Source: Ignavibacteriota bacterium (GTDB taxonomy: Bacteria; Bacteroidota; Ignavibacteria; UBA10030; UBA6906). From it: 36,526 bases of DNA. Shown one piece after another: positions 1-9,114 of this stretch; the stretch's first letter is position 1; each line of letters begins with the position of its first letter. Where the stretch lies: assembly GCA_016218065.1 (NCBI GenBank), contig JACRFA010000224.1:1-36526 (forward strand), written 5' to 3'. The position numbers were made by a program, and so were the translations under genes. Under the pieces are notes generated by a model that was not told the DNA's origin, ran no database searches, and saw only the letters and a program-made list of their open reading frames with translations.

Positions 1-2
1 AA

Positions 3-1178
3 CTCGCGCTGCTCGCGGAATCTGCGGGCGCGGAAGTCGTCGCGACATTCGTTCAGGAACGACACACCATCGACCCGGCCTCGTTCATCGGCAAGGGGAA
101 AGCAGAGGAAATCGCCGACGCCGTTGAGCGTGAGAAGGTCAACGTCGTGATTTTTGATGACGATCTCTCGCGTGTTCAGGTGCGCAATCTCGAGCGCATC
201 ATCAAATGCAAGATCGTCGATCGCAGCGGCATTATTCTCGACATCTTTGCTTCGCGCGCACGGACGAGTGAGGCGAAGACGCAGGTTGAACTTGCGCAAC
301 TTCAGTATATGCTCCCCCGGCTGACGCGCCAATGGACACACCTCTCGAAGCAATTCGGCGGCATCGGCACCAAAGGCCCGGGCGAAACGCAGATCGAAAC
401 AGATCGCCGCGCCATTCGCACACGCATCAGCCATCTGCGCACGAAGCTCAACCAGATCGCGAGGGAACGCGCCGAACAGCGCAAAGGCCGCGGCTCGCTC
501 CCCCGCGTCGCGCTCGTGGGCTACACCAACGCCGGCAAATCAACCCTGCTGAACTATTTCTCCAGCGCCAGCGTGCTGGTTGAAGATAAGTTGTTTGCCA
601 CGCTTGACTCCACCGTACGGCTCGTCAGTCTGCCGCCTACGCACAAAATCCTGCTGTCCGACACAGTCGGGTTCATCCGCAAGCTGCCGCATCATCTTGT
701 GGCTTCGTTCAAGAGCACGCTCGAAGAAGTGACCGAAGCGGACATTCTGCTGCACATTGTCGATATCAGTCATCCGCTGTTCGAGGACCAGATCAGCGTT
801 GTCAATGAAACGCTGGCGGATCTGCACGCACACGAGAAGCCGACGATTTTTGTCTTCAATAAGATTGACAAACTCGAAGATCGCAGCATCATCTCGTACC
901 TGAGCAAGCGCTTCACCAACGCAGTCTTCATCTCAGCCGCTCGCGGCATCAATACCGGAGCGCTGGAGGCGAAGATCATTGAGCTGCTCGACGCAGACAT
1001 TTCTGAACAAACGATGACGTTCAATCAGTCCGATTATCAGGTCGTATCGCAGATTCATGACATCGCGGAGATTCTTGAAAAGTCGTACGAAGGAAACCAT
1101 ATCACGATCCGGTTTCGAATGAACAACATTCACGCCGATCAGCTGAAGAAGGTACTGGCAAAGAAAACTTCCGGTTGA
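3..1178 (+). CDS. hflX: GTPase HflX (5' end outside window)
   Basis: The frame stays open upstream of the listed ORF (LALLAESAGAEVVATFVQERHTIDPASFIGKGKAEEIA...). HflX N-terminal domain, GGIGTKGPGETQIETDRR, and G motifs GYTNAGKST, DTVGF and NKID. Confidence 0.95.
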   Translation, partial: LALLAESAGAEVVATFVQERHTIDPASFIGKGKAEEIADAVEREKVNVVIFDDDLSRVQVRNLERIIKCKIVDRSGIILDIFASRARTSEAKTQVELAQLQYMLPRLTRQWTHLSKQFGGIGTKGPGETQIETDRRAIRTRISHLRTKLNQIARERAEQRKGRGSLPRVALVGYTNAGKSTLLNYFSSASVLVEDKLFATLDSTVRLVSLPPTHKILLSDTVGFIRKLPHHLVASFKSTLEEVTEADILLHIVDISHPLFEDQISVVNETLADLHAHEKPTIFVFNKIDKLEDRSIISYLSKRFTNAVFISAARGINTGALEAKIIELLDADISEQTMTFNQSDYQVVSQIHDIAEILEKSYEGNHITIRFRMNNIHADQLKKVLAKKTSG

Positions 1179-1319
1179 TTTCTAAAAGGAATCTTCAGAA
1201 CTTTGACACAAGCATTCTGTCCCCACATGCGGAATCATTGCTTGATCGATTGATCACATCTCACTGTTCTTTCCGTTCATCTATTCACAATTTTCGTCAT
1301 CGTCCATTGCGGAGGATCT

Positions 1320-2606
1320 ATGCGATCATTTTGCTGCTGCGCCATTGCTCTGTTTGTTTTTTCACTTTCGTTACCCACTTCCCATGCCCAGGGCGAGACT
1401 GGAGTTCCGTTCCTGCTCATAGAACCGTCTCCCGAAGCAAATGGACGCGGAAACACGGGAACTGCTGTCATTTCGAACAACCCTATTGCCACGCTCACGA
1501 ACGCTGGACAGCTCGGCATTTTCAGTCTGAGCAACTATTTCTCGGGATCGCTCTATACCCCAAAAACACAATGGCTGCCGACGTTTGGACTCAGCGATCT
1601 GACGTACAGCGTCTGGGCTGCAAACGCGGGCTACAATCTGAGGGAGGCGCTTGGACTCCCGTTTGAAGCAGGCATAGGAATCGGATACTCGCGCATCGAT
1701 CTGAATCTCGGAACATTCATGAGAATGAATGAAAATGGTGAAGTGATAGGCACGTTCGACGCGTATGAAAAATCCGAACAAATGTCGATGGGATTTGGAG
1801 CGGACTACTTTCTTCGGATTGGCGTTGGATGGAATTTCAAGAACATCCGATCAGTCCTTGGGGGATCCGACGTAGCTCCATTTACGAGTGAGGCAAAAGC
1901 GTCGGCCACAGATTTCGGCTTGATCATCCAGGCGCCGATTTTCGACATCCTGAAAATGGCAGGTACCGAATCTGTGGATATCTATCCAGGAATAGAGCCT
2001 TTGGTCAACATAACGTTTGGATATGCACGCAGTAACATGAGCAACCAAGTTATTCACTATGGCGCGGACTTGCAGTTCACCGATCCGCTCCCGAGAAATG
2101 CGACGATCGGGCTGAGTGCGGACTTTGGCCTTGTGGCGAACGTGAACGCGCAGTCATGGAAGATCATTATGTTCACTGTCGCACGAGAAGCCCAAGATGT
2201 GCTTGTTACGCGCTACGCAGACGGAAGGTTCAGCTATCAGCCTGGTCTCGGCGATATTTCTTTTTTCGGACACGTTGTTCGCGGTGAGCTTTCGAGAACG
2301 GACAAAGCTTCGCTTCATAAAGGATGGGAAGTTGGGCTTGGCGAGTTCGTCTATATACGCGGCGGCTCATTCGCGCAGTCGCCGGACTTTGGAAATAGAA
2401 ACTTCACAACATCGGGGCTTGGCATAAGACTGGCGGGATTGTTCAAAGCCATTGGCACAGCAATTCCCGAGTCGGCTCCGCCCGATGTTTTCTCGTTCCT
2501 CATTCGACATGTTGACGTTGCGTTTGATCATGCGGAGTACAAAACGAGCGACGGACATCCGCTCAGCGGGACGAAGTTTAGCTCAATTTCAGTGATGATC
2601 CGGTAG
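1320..2606 (+). CDS. PorV/PorQ-like outer membrane protein (paralogue 1)
   Basis: Signal peptide (MRSFCCCAIALFVFSLSLPTSHAQG) followed by GVPFLLIEPSPEANGRGNTGTAV...NPIATLTNAGQLG, typical of PorV/UPF0164-like proteins. GGAGGATC-type RBS. Confidence 0.7.
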   Translation: MRSFCCCAIALFVFSLSLPTSHAQGETGVPFLLIEPSPEANGRGNTGTAVISNNPIATLTNAGQLGIFSLSNYFSGSLYTPKTQWLPTFGLSDLTYSVWAANAGYNLREALGLPFEAGIGIGYSRIDLNLGTFMRMNENGEVIGTFDAYEKSEQMSMGFGADYFLRIGVGWNFKNIRSVLGGSDVAPFTSEAKASATDFGLIIQAPIFDILKMAGTESVDIYPGIEPLVNITFGYARSNMSNQVIHYGADLQFTDPLPRNATIGLSADFGLVANVNAQSWKIIMFTVAREAQDVLVTRYADGRFSYQPGLGDISFFGHVVRGELSRTDKASLHKGWEVGLGEFVYIRGGSFAQSPDFGNRNFTTSGLGIRLAGLFKAIGTAIPESAPPDVFSFLIRHVDVAFDHAEYKTSDGHPLSGTKFSSISVMIR

Positions 2607-2696
2607 GAAGACGGCGATACATTCCGGCTTGATGAAGTTCATTGCCGCTCATATCGCTTCATTATTCACAACTACTCGCCGTCAATCGGAGGATGT

Positions 2697-3982
2697 ATGC
2701 GATCAATCGTGTGTTGCTCCATCGTGCTTTCTGCTGTCTTCTTTTCATTTACTCGCTCACATGCACAGGGCGAAACCGCGGTCCCCTTTCTTCAGATTAC
2801 GCCCTCACCCGACGCAAACGGACGCGGCAACACAGGGACTGCTGTCGTTTCCGACAATCCAATCGGCACAATCACCAACCCGGCTCAATTAGGGTTGTTC
2901 AGTCTTCACAACTACTTCGCGGCGTCTTTGTATGCACCCAAGACGTATTGGCTTCCAAGCCTCGGCACGAGTGATCTCGCGTACGGCGTTTGGGCGGTGA
3001 CTGGCGGTTACAACGTCAGCGAGAGGCTGGGGCTGCCGTTTCCTGTTGGCATTGGAGTTGGCTTCTCAAATATCCTCCTGGACCTTGGCGATTTCATCCG
3101 GACGAACTCCAGCGGGACAAATTTAGATAAGTTTCGAGCGTACGAGACGTCGCACAACATTAGTCTCGGCATTGGTGTAGAATACTTCCTGAGGTTGGGC
3201 ATCGGATCAAATCTCAAAATGGTTCGATCGAGTATCATCCCAATTTCTGCGGGTCAAGCATCGCCGGCCGAAGCTACTCCTCTGGCGATAGATTTTGGAA
3301 TAATCGTTCAGGCCCCTCTCGTTGACATCCTGAAAAAAGCGGGAGTGGGAAGCGTCAACGTGCTTCCAGACGTTGAGCCGTTAATCAACCTTACATTTGG
3401 CTATGCCCGGTGCAATGTTGGTGACAATTCAGTGATGTACTCTGTGGATACGGATCCCGACCCGCTACCGCGAAATGCGACAATCGGGCTTAGCGCTGAC
3501 TTCGTTTTGTGGTCAATGCAAACGCGCACACATGGAAGATCGCTACCTTCACGATCGCCCGGGAAGCTGAAGACTTGCTCGTCATCCGTCGTCCCGATGG
3601 AACGTTCTCATACCAATCAGGTCTCGGCGACATTTCGTTTTTCAGACAAGTTGTCCGCGGTGACCTTGCGAAAACCGACAGGGGCAGCCTGCACGAGGGA
3701 TGGGAGTTGAATCTCGGCGAGTTCGTGTACATACGCGGAGGGTCCTATGCGGAGTCGCCGGACTTTGGCAACAGAAATTATACAACGCAGGGACTCGGAA
3801 TCCGGTTGGGTGGGATTTTCAAAGCCATCGGAGTTACAGCTCCCGAAGCCGCGGCGGACGACACGTTCTCGTTCCTCTCAAGACACGTTGATATTTCATT
3901 TGATCATGCCCGGTACAAAAGCGGCGAAGGACATCCACTGAACGGAACGAAGTTCAATTCCCTGTCTTTCGTGATCCGGTAA
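2697..3982 (+). pseudogene. PorV/PorQ-like outer membrane protein (paralogue 2), frameshifted near 3503
   Basis: ORF 2697..3710 matches paralogue 1 up to LSADF. Homology then continues in ORF 3509..3982 (VNANAHTWKIATFTIAREAEDLLV...). One G appears missing in TTC-GTTTTGTGG. Confidence 0.7.
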
Positions 3983-4082
3983 TGTGATCGACGCGTGACT
4001 CCCCGAAACCACCTGAGGGTGGAGTTGACTCGCCCTATCCTTGTTTGTACCTTTAGCAAGAAGCAAGGAAAGGAGAATCGAG

Positions 4083-4328
4083 ATGAGCCTGATATTAAGT
4101 GACGAGCTGATCCGCCAAACCCAGAGAACGGAGGAAGAACTGCGACAAGATATTGCTGTCATGTTGTATGGCGAGGAAAAGCTGACACTTGCCCAGGCAA
4201 GCAGGTTTCTTGGGGTTGACCGCTTGGAATTCCAAAGAATACTTGCAGAACATGGTGTTCCAATTCATTATTCAAGTGAAGACCTTCAGGACGACATCAA
4301 GACTATGGAAGAGTTGGACTATAGATGA
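4083..4328 (+). CDS. UPF0175 family antitoxin-like protein
   Basis: MSLILSDELIRQTQRTEEELRQDIAVMLYGEEKLTLAQASRFLGVDRLEFQRILAEHGVPIHYSSEDLQDD is the UPF0175 pattern. ATGA overlap with the next gene. Confidence 0.85.
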   Translation: MSLILSDELIRQTQRTEEELRQDIAVMLYGEEKLTLAQASRFLGVDRLEFQRILAEHGVPIHYSSEDLQDDIKTMEELDYR

Positions 4329-4822
4329 TTGTCATCAGCGATGCGAGTCCCATTCTCAATCTGTCGGCAGTAGGAAAACTTGACATCCTTCCTCGGTTGT
4401 TCACCTCCGTTATCATTCCACAGGCTGTCTTTGAGGAGATTGCATTGTCCGGCAAAGGAAAACCGGGAGCGGCAGAACTTGCAGGCGTTCCTCCGTGGGC
4501 TGAAGTCTTGCCATGCCACAATAGCGATCTCTTCAAAGAACTGAGCATGAAGTTGGATCGGGGTGAAGCGGAAGCGATTGCACTTGCGGTGGAATCAAAA
4601 GCTGATTTGCTCCTGATTGATGAAAAACGAGGACGAGCAACGGCGCGGTCATATCAGATTCGTGTCACGGGTTTACTTGGCGTCCTCCTTCAGGCAAAGC
4701 GCAAAGGAATTCTTTCAGAAATCAAAAGTACACTTGATGAGATGAGGCTGAAGGCAAACTTTAGGGTCAGCGACAAGATGTACGAACAAATTCTCAGTGT
4801 AGCGGGCGAACTCAACGGATAG
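4325..4822 (+). CDS. DUF3368 / PIN-like domain toxin
   Basis: MIVISDASPILNLSAVGKLDILPRLF...IPQAVFEEI...LDRGEAEAIALA...LLIDEKRGRATAR is the DUF3368 signature. Coupled to the UPF0175 gene by a 4-nt overlap. Confidence 0.88.
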   Translation: MIVISDASPILNLSAVGKLDILPRLFTSVIIPQAVFEEIALSGKGKPGAAELAGVPPWAEVLPCHNSDLFKELSMKLDRGEAEAIALAVESKADLLLIDEKRGRATARSYQIRVTGLLGVLLQAKRKGILSEIKSTLDEMRLKANFRVSDKMYEQILSVAGELNG

Positions 4823-4825
4823 GTC

Positions 4826-4855
4826 CATGCTCACCATTGCCATCGAAGCCGCCAA
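4826..4855 (+). repeat. 30-bp exact direct repeat, copy A (duplicated IMPase gene start)
   Basis: CATGCTCACCATTGCCATCGAAGCCGCCAA is identical to 5466-5495. Confidence 0.97.
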
Positions 4856-4984
4856 GAATCTGAAGACATTTTTTCGAGCGGCAGCAACGGACGACCTCGT
4901 AGCGTTGATTTGCCAGAGGCTTGTTTGTACATTATATCCGACTTTGAGACTGCAAAACGCACTTCACATAAGTGGAGGTATACC

Positions 4985-5194
4985 ATGTCTGAAATCATCA
5001 TGTCAGACGACAAACTTAAGCAATTGATGAAGGCAGCCTTCATTGAAGCGTTAGAAGAACGCAAAGATTTGTTTCGCGAGCTTATTGATGAGGCTCTTGA
5101 AGATATTGGATTAGTTCAAGCAATTGAAGAAGGAAGAAGCAGCGGCTCGGTTTCACGAGAAGAGATTTTCAAGATCCTCGATGGGAACAATTGA
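4985..5194 (+). CDS. putative antitoxin partner of RelE/ParE-like toxin
   Basis: 69-aa acidic, helical protein (MSEIIMSDDKLKQLMKAAFIEALEERKDLFRELIDEALEDIGLVQAIEEG...) overlapping the start of a RelE/ParE-like gene. Confidence 0.7.
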   Translation: MSEIIMSDDKLKQLMKAAFIEALEERKDLFRELIDEALEDIGLVQAIEEGRSSGSVSREEIFKILDGNN

Positions 5195-5460
5195 CACTCG
5201 ATTATCAGAAAACTTTCTCGAAAGATCTGTTGAGGATCAAGGATCGTACTCTTCTCCAGCGTGTAAAAGAAACCATCCTTGACGTTGAACGGGCGCATCA
5301 GCTTGACGAAATTCCTCACCTCAAGAAACTCGCTCCCTCGAAAGATGCTTATCGCATAAGAGTCGGTGACTATCGAATCGGGATTACGATAAGCGGCAAC
5401 ATAGTCAGCTTCGTTCGCTTCCTCCATCGTAAAGAAATCTATCGTCATTTCCCTTTATAA
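5191..5460 (+). CDS. RelE/ParE superfamily toxin
   Basis: YQKTFSKDLLRIKDRTLLQRVKETILDVERAHQLDEIPHLKKLAPSKDAYRIRVGDYRIGI is the RelE/ParE fold pattern. TTG start overlapping the antitoxin stop. Confidence 0.85.
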   Translation: MTLDYQKTFSKDLLRIKDRTLLQRVKETILDVERAHQLDEIPHLKKLAPSKDAYRIRVGDYRIGITISGNIVSFVRFLHRKEIYRHFPL

Positions 5461-5465
5461 AAGAT

Positions 5466-5495
5466 CATGCTCACCATTGCCATCGAAGCCGCCAA
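5466..5495 (+). repeat. 30-bp exact direct repeat, copy B (true start of IMPase gene)
   Basis: Identical to 4826-4855. Confidence 0.97.
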
Positions 5496-6246
5496 AGAAG
5501 CGGGCAAGTTTCTTAAGTACAGCGTCGGACGAGTCAAGAACATCGAAGTGAAGCAGGGCGAGGAACGCAATCTCGTTTCCGAGATCGACAAAGGCTCCGA
5601 AGCGAAGATCATTGGCATCATCAAGCGGCATTATCCGCATCATGCAATTCTCGCGGAGGAAAGCGGGGCGAGCGATACGTCGTCCGATTACAAGTGGGTC
5701 ATCGATCCGCTCGATGGCACAACCAACTTTCTGCATGGCTTGCCCATCTTCTGCGTGACGATCGGGATCGAGTACAAAGGCGAGATTGTCGCGGGCGTTG
5801 TGTACGATCCAAACACGGAGGAGTTGTTCACGGCGGAAAAAGGCGCCGGCGCGTATCTGAACGGCAAGCGATTGAAAGTCTCCACATCGACCACGCTGAT
5901 CGGTAGCTTGCTCGTCACCGGCTTTCCCTACGACATCGCGCAGAATCCCGATAATGCAATCGGGCATTTCGTCAACTTCGTTGTTGAAGCACAAGGACTC
6001 CGGCGTCTCGGTTCAGCCGCGCTGGATCTCTCGTACGTCGCCGCGGGAAGGTTCGATGGATTCTGGGAAGTGAATCTCAATCCGTGGGATATGGCGGCGG
6101 GCATTCTGTTTGTTCGTGAGGCGGGAGGGCGAGTCACTGATTTCGCCGGCGCAGAATCTACCATCTACAAAAAACAAGTACTTGCCTCCAACGGCGCAAT
6201 TCACGACTCGATGTTGCGCATCCTGAGTAAGGGATTTGCGCGGTAA
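5467..6246 (+). CDS. suhB: inositol monophosphatase family protein
   Basis: LAEESG, WVIDPLDGTTNFLHGLPIFCVTIG and WEVNLNPWDMAAGILFVREAGG are IMPase motifs. Confidence 0.93.
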   Translation: MLTIAIEAAKEAGKFLKYSVGRVKNIEVKQGEERNLVSEIDKGSEAKIIGIIKRHYPHHAILAEESGASDTSSDYKWVIDPLDGTTNFLHGLPIFCVTIGIEYKGEIVAGVVYDPNTEELFTAEKGAGAYLNGKRLKVSTSTTLIGSLLVTGFPYDIAQNPDNAIGHFVNFVVEAQGLRRLGSAALDLSYVAAGRFDGFWEVNLNPWDMAAGILFVREAGGRVTDFAGAESTIYKKQVLASNGAIHDSMLRILSKGFAR

Positions 6247-6249
6247 GCA

Positions 6250-6441
6250 TCAATTCACCACAAGCACGCGCGCACGAATCAGTTTCGACAGAATGGCTTG
6301 CAGCACTTCCGACTTCCGCTTCAACTCCTGCCGAAAATCATAATTCTCCGTATCGGCAATCTCCATGCTGAGATCGCCGAGGGACTCCTGCACCAGCTCT
6401 TCCAGCACTTTCAATTCCGAGCTGTCAAATCCAGTTGACAT
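6250..6441 (-). CDS. small hypothetical protein
   Basis: ORF 6250..6465; start taken at MSTGFDSSELKVLEELVQESLGDLSMEIADTENYDFRQELKRKSEVLQAILSKLIRARVLVVN. It fits between suhB and the ferredoxin gene with no competing ORF. Confidence 0.55.
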   Translation of the reverse strand: MSTGFDSSELKVLEELVQESLGDLSMEIADTENYDFRQELKRKSEVLQAILSKLIRARVLVVN

Positions 6442-6466
6442 GGAGAGCCTCCCCCACGTGTTCACG

Positions 6467-6904
6467 TTACATGACTTTGATCATATCCAACAACAACAAC
6501 ACAAACATCGCCGCAAGAACAAATCCAAAGAACGTCGCCAGCCCGATCAGCGCAAAGCGCTGCCTGGTCTTCTCCGCATCGAGCGGCCGATCGGGAAACG
6601 TTCGCACGACAACGTCGCCAACAATCGTTGATTGGCATGCAAGCCGCATGTTCTTGCCGACCAGGCGCGCAACCGCCAGATTGCCTGCCAGCGTTGCCTC
6701 CTCGTCCTGACCTCGAGGCGTTACACCTTTGCCATTTTCAATTTCCACCGCACATGTTCCGCAGAAGTTGTGACCGCGGCAGTTCAACAGCCTGTCGATT
6801 CCGCGGTATGGAGTGATATGCATATGCAGCATGAAGCGGCGCAAGTTTGTTCCGGCATCGACTTCGAACGATCGGTGTTCATTGAAGAACGTTATGACGG
6901 GCAT
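6467..6904 (-). CDS. 2Fe-2S ferredoxin-domain protein with C-terminal transmembrane segment
   Basis: Cys pattern CRGHNFCGTC plus a downstream C (MRLACQS) matches plant-type [2Fe-2S] ferredoxin. Hydrophobic tail FALIGLATFFGFVLAAMFVLLLLDMI. Confidence 0.85.
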   Translation of the reverse strand: MPVITFFNEHRSFEVDAGTNLRRFMLHMHITPYRGIDRLLNCRGHNFCGTCAVEIENGKGVTPRGQDEEATLAGNLAVARLVGKNMRLACQSTIVGDVVVRTFPDRPLDAEKTRQRFALIGLATFFGFVLAAMFVLLLLDMIKVM

Positions 6905-6926
6905 TGATGAGTCTCCTCGTGAGCGG

Positions 6927-7382
6927 TCAGCGGGCATACTTCTTTTCGAGTCCGGCAGGAACGTGGAACATGTAATTGTTCAGGAACTCGATCTTGTCCT
7001 CCTTCTCGTGCAAGTCCACCTGCAACAAATCGCGCAGCGACAACACGCCGATGAGATTCTCCCCTTCGACAATCGGGAGATGACGGCAGTTGGCGACCTT
7101 CATTTTTCTGAGGCAGTCCTCATGCGTTTCATCCGACGCGGCAACCACAAGCTCGACGGTCATCACATCTTCTACGCGCGTCGCCTTCGGCGTCAGGCCC
7201 TGTGCAATCACCCGGCTGATGACATCACGCTCGGAAAAAATCCCGACGAGCCTCCGGCCATCCATCACCGGCACCGCGCCGATATTATTGCTGGCCATGT
7301 ACTCCGCGGCGGCCTGGACAGTAGCGTTGCGTTCGACGGCGTAGAGCGGTCGATCTCCCAAAAGCGCCTTTATGGATGTCAT
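6927..7382 (-). CDS. CBS-domain protein (two CBS domains)
   Basis: VQAAAEYMASNNIGAVPVMDGRRLVGIFSERDVISRV and CLRKMKVANCRHLPIVEGENLIGVLSLRDLL. Confidence 0.92.
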   Translation of the reverse strand: MTSIKALLGDRPLYAVERNATVQAAAEYMASNNIGAVPVMDGRRLVGIFSERDVISRVIAQGLTPKATRVEDVMTVELVVAASDETHEDCLRKMKVANCRHLPIVEGENLIGVLSLRDLLQVDLHEKEDKIEFLNNYMFHVPAGLEKKYAR

Positions 7383-7658
7383 TGATACCTCCGCTGATGT
7401 TGTGAAAGAACAAAGCAGTTACCATTGCCACTCCGGCGAAACGATGCATGCAACATGTTGATGGTAAGATCACCCCTGCACAGGAGAGCCGACACCGTAG
7501 CAACGCTGTGGAGAAAATAGGTTAGAATTGTCTGAATGTCAACTGAAGTGGCTAATGAGTGTTTGGGCCACTGGCGGGTTCTCCTCGTCAAGACTGCAGT
7601 TCATGGCGCGCAGCGGAGCGCGCTACGTCGGCTCAGGCGCGGTCGCCCTTGATTACCC

Positions 7659-7674
7659 TGCCTGCCGGCAGGCA
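7659..7674. repeat. 16-bp perfect palindrome TGCCTGCCGGCAGGCA
   Basis: Direct reading: TGCCTGCC|GGCAGGCA, intergenic. Confidence 0.9.
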
Positions 7675-7715
7675 CGGCATAAGGAAGCCTTGTCCCGGTA
7701 GAAGAGAGGGGGTGG

Positions 7716-7737
7716 CGCCGACGCAGTCGAGTCGGCG
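7716..7737 (-). other. stable hairpin just 3' of the phosphorylase gene (CGCCGAC-loop-GTCGGCG)
   Basis: 7-bp perfect inverted repeat 6 nt beyond the minus-strand stop. No clear U-tract. Confidence 0.5.
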
Positions 7738-7742
7738 TGTGT

Positions 7743-9074
7743 TCACATGCGCCAGGGCCGCACGCCGTGAGCATCAACATAGGAAACAACCAGCGGCGGC
7801 GGCTCGACACGCCGATCGGCAATCTGGATGAGCGCCTTCAGTCGGTCCGAGGCAAGTTGGACAACGCCGGACTTGTCGGTAAAAATTGTCGCGAGCAGCT
7901 CACCCGCCTTGACTTCATCGCCAATCTTTTTCGTGATGATGATGCCGGCTTTCGGATCGATGACGTCGTCAACTTTCAGCCGACCCGCGCCAAGCTCAAT
8001 CGCGAGAAGTCCGATCTCCATCGTCGAGTAGCCCGCGACGTAGCCGCTCTTCTCGCTCAGCACACCAATGCCGTTTTCTGCAGAAGGATATCGTGAAGGA
8101 TTGGTCAGGTAGGAAACGTCTCCGCCTTGTCGCTCAGTCAGTTCACAGAATTTGTCCATTGCCTTACCCGAGGCAATTGCCGACTTACATTGTTCGATGC
8201 CCTCGTCAATAGACACGGCTTTTTTTCCGAGCCAGAGCATCGCGCCCCCGAGAACGTACGTTACATCCATCAGATCGCGGACATATTTCCCTTGCAGGCA
8301 CTCGATGGATTCCACAACTTCGAGCCAATTGCCGATCATGAACCCGAGCGGCTGGTTCATGTCGGTGATGAACCCGACAGTCTCTTTTCCCATCGCATTG
8401 CCGATAGAGACGAGCGCGTCGGCAAGCGCAACCGAGTCATCGTACTTCTGCATGAACGCGCCGTTCCCCGTTTTCACATCCAACACAAGCGCGTCAATAC
8501 CTTCGGCAAGCTTCTTACTCATGATGCTGCCCGCGATCAGCGGAATCGATTCGACGGTGGCCGTCACATCGCGCAGCGAGTACATCCGTTTGTCCGCGGG
8601 CGCGATGTCATCCGTTTGCCCGATCAACACCAGGCCCGTTTCCGCGATCACGCGTTTGTATTCGTCGATGGTGAGGTTGGTCCGGAAGCCGGGGATCGAC
8701 TCCAGCTTATCGAGTGTACCACCGGTGTGCCCGAGTCCCCTTCCCGATATCATCGGCACAGGCACACCACAAGCTGCAACCATCGGAGCAAGAATCAACG
8801 ACACCTTGTCGCCAACTCCCCCCGTCGAGTGCTTGTCCACCTTCACGCCCGGAATCATCGAAAGATCGACGACATCCCCCGAACGCAGCATCACGTCGGT
8901 GAACGTCGCACGCTCTTCCATCGTCATCCCGTTGAAATAGACAGCCATGAGAAACGCTGACATCTGGTAGTCGGGAATGCGACCGCGAACATATTCTGTA
9001 ATGAACGCGTGCAACTCGTCTTGCGAGAGTGTACCGCCGTTGCGTTTCTTGCGGATGAGTTCGACTGGATTCAT
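7743..9074 (-). CDS. thymidine / pyrimidine-nucleoside phosphorylase
   Basis: MNPVELIRKKRNGGTLSQDELHAFITEYVRGRIPDYQMSAFLMAVYFNGM, VDKHSTGGVGDKVSL and SGRGLGHTGGTLDKLESIPGF. Confidence 0.96.
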   Translation of the reverse strand: MNPVELIRKKRNGGTLSQDELHAFITEYVRGRIPDYQMSAFLMAVYFNGMTMEERATFTDVMLRSGDVVDLSMIPGVKVDKHSTGGVGDKVSLILAPMVAACGVPVPMISGRGLGHTGGTLDKLESIPGFRTNLTIDEYKRVIAETGLVLIGQTDDIAPADKRMYSLRDVTATVESIPLIAGSIMSKKLAEGIDALVLDVKTGNGAFMQKYDDSVALADALVSIGNAMGKETVGFITDMNQPLGFMIGNWLEVVESIECLQGKYVRDLMDVTYVLGGAMLWLGKKAVSIDEGIEQCKSAIASGKAMDKFCELTERQGGDVSYLTNPSRYPSAENGIGVLSEKSGYVAGYSTMEIGLLAIELGAGRLKVDDVIDPKAGIIITKKIGDEVKAGELLATIFTDKSGVVQLASDRLKALIQIADRRVEPPPLVVSYVDAHGVRPWRM

Positions 9075-9114
9075 GCGTGGATGAGCACTTGATGAATGAG
9101 GACGAAGATGTTTT

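Noticed and set aside
4827-5027. 66-aa ORF beginning MLTIAIEAAK
   Set aside because: Only the first 10 codons match IMPase, via the 30-bp duplication; the rest runs into the antitoxin region out of frame. Treated as a gene-start remnant.
8127-8960. 277- and 262-aa plus-strand ORFs
   Set aside because: Antisense to the pyrimidine phosphorylase gene in two frames; shadow ORFs.
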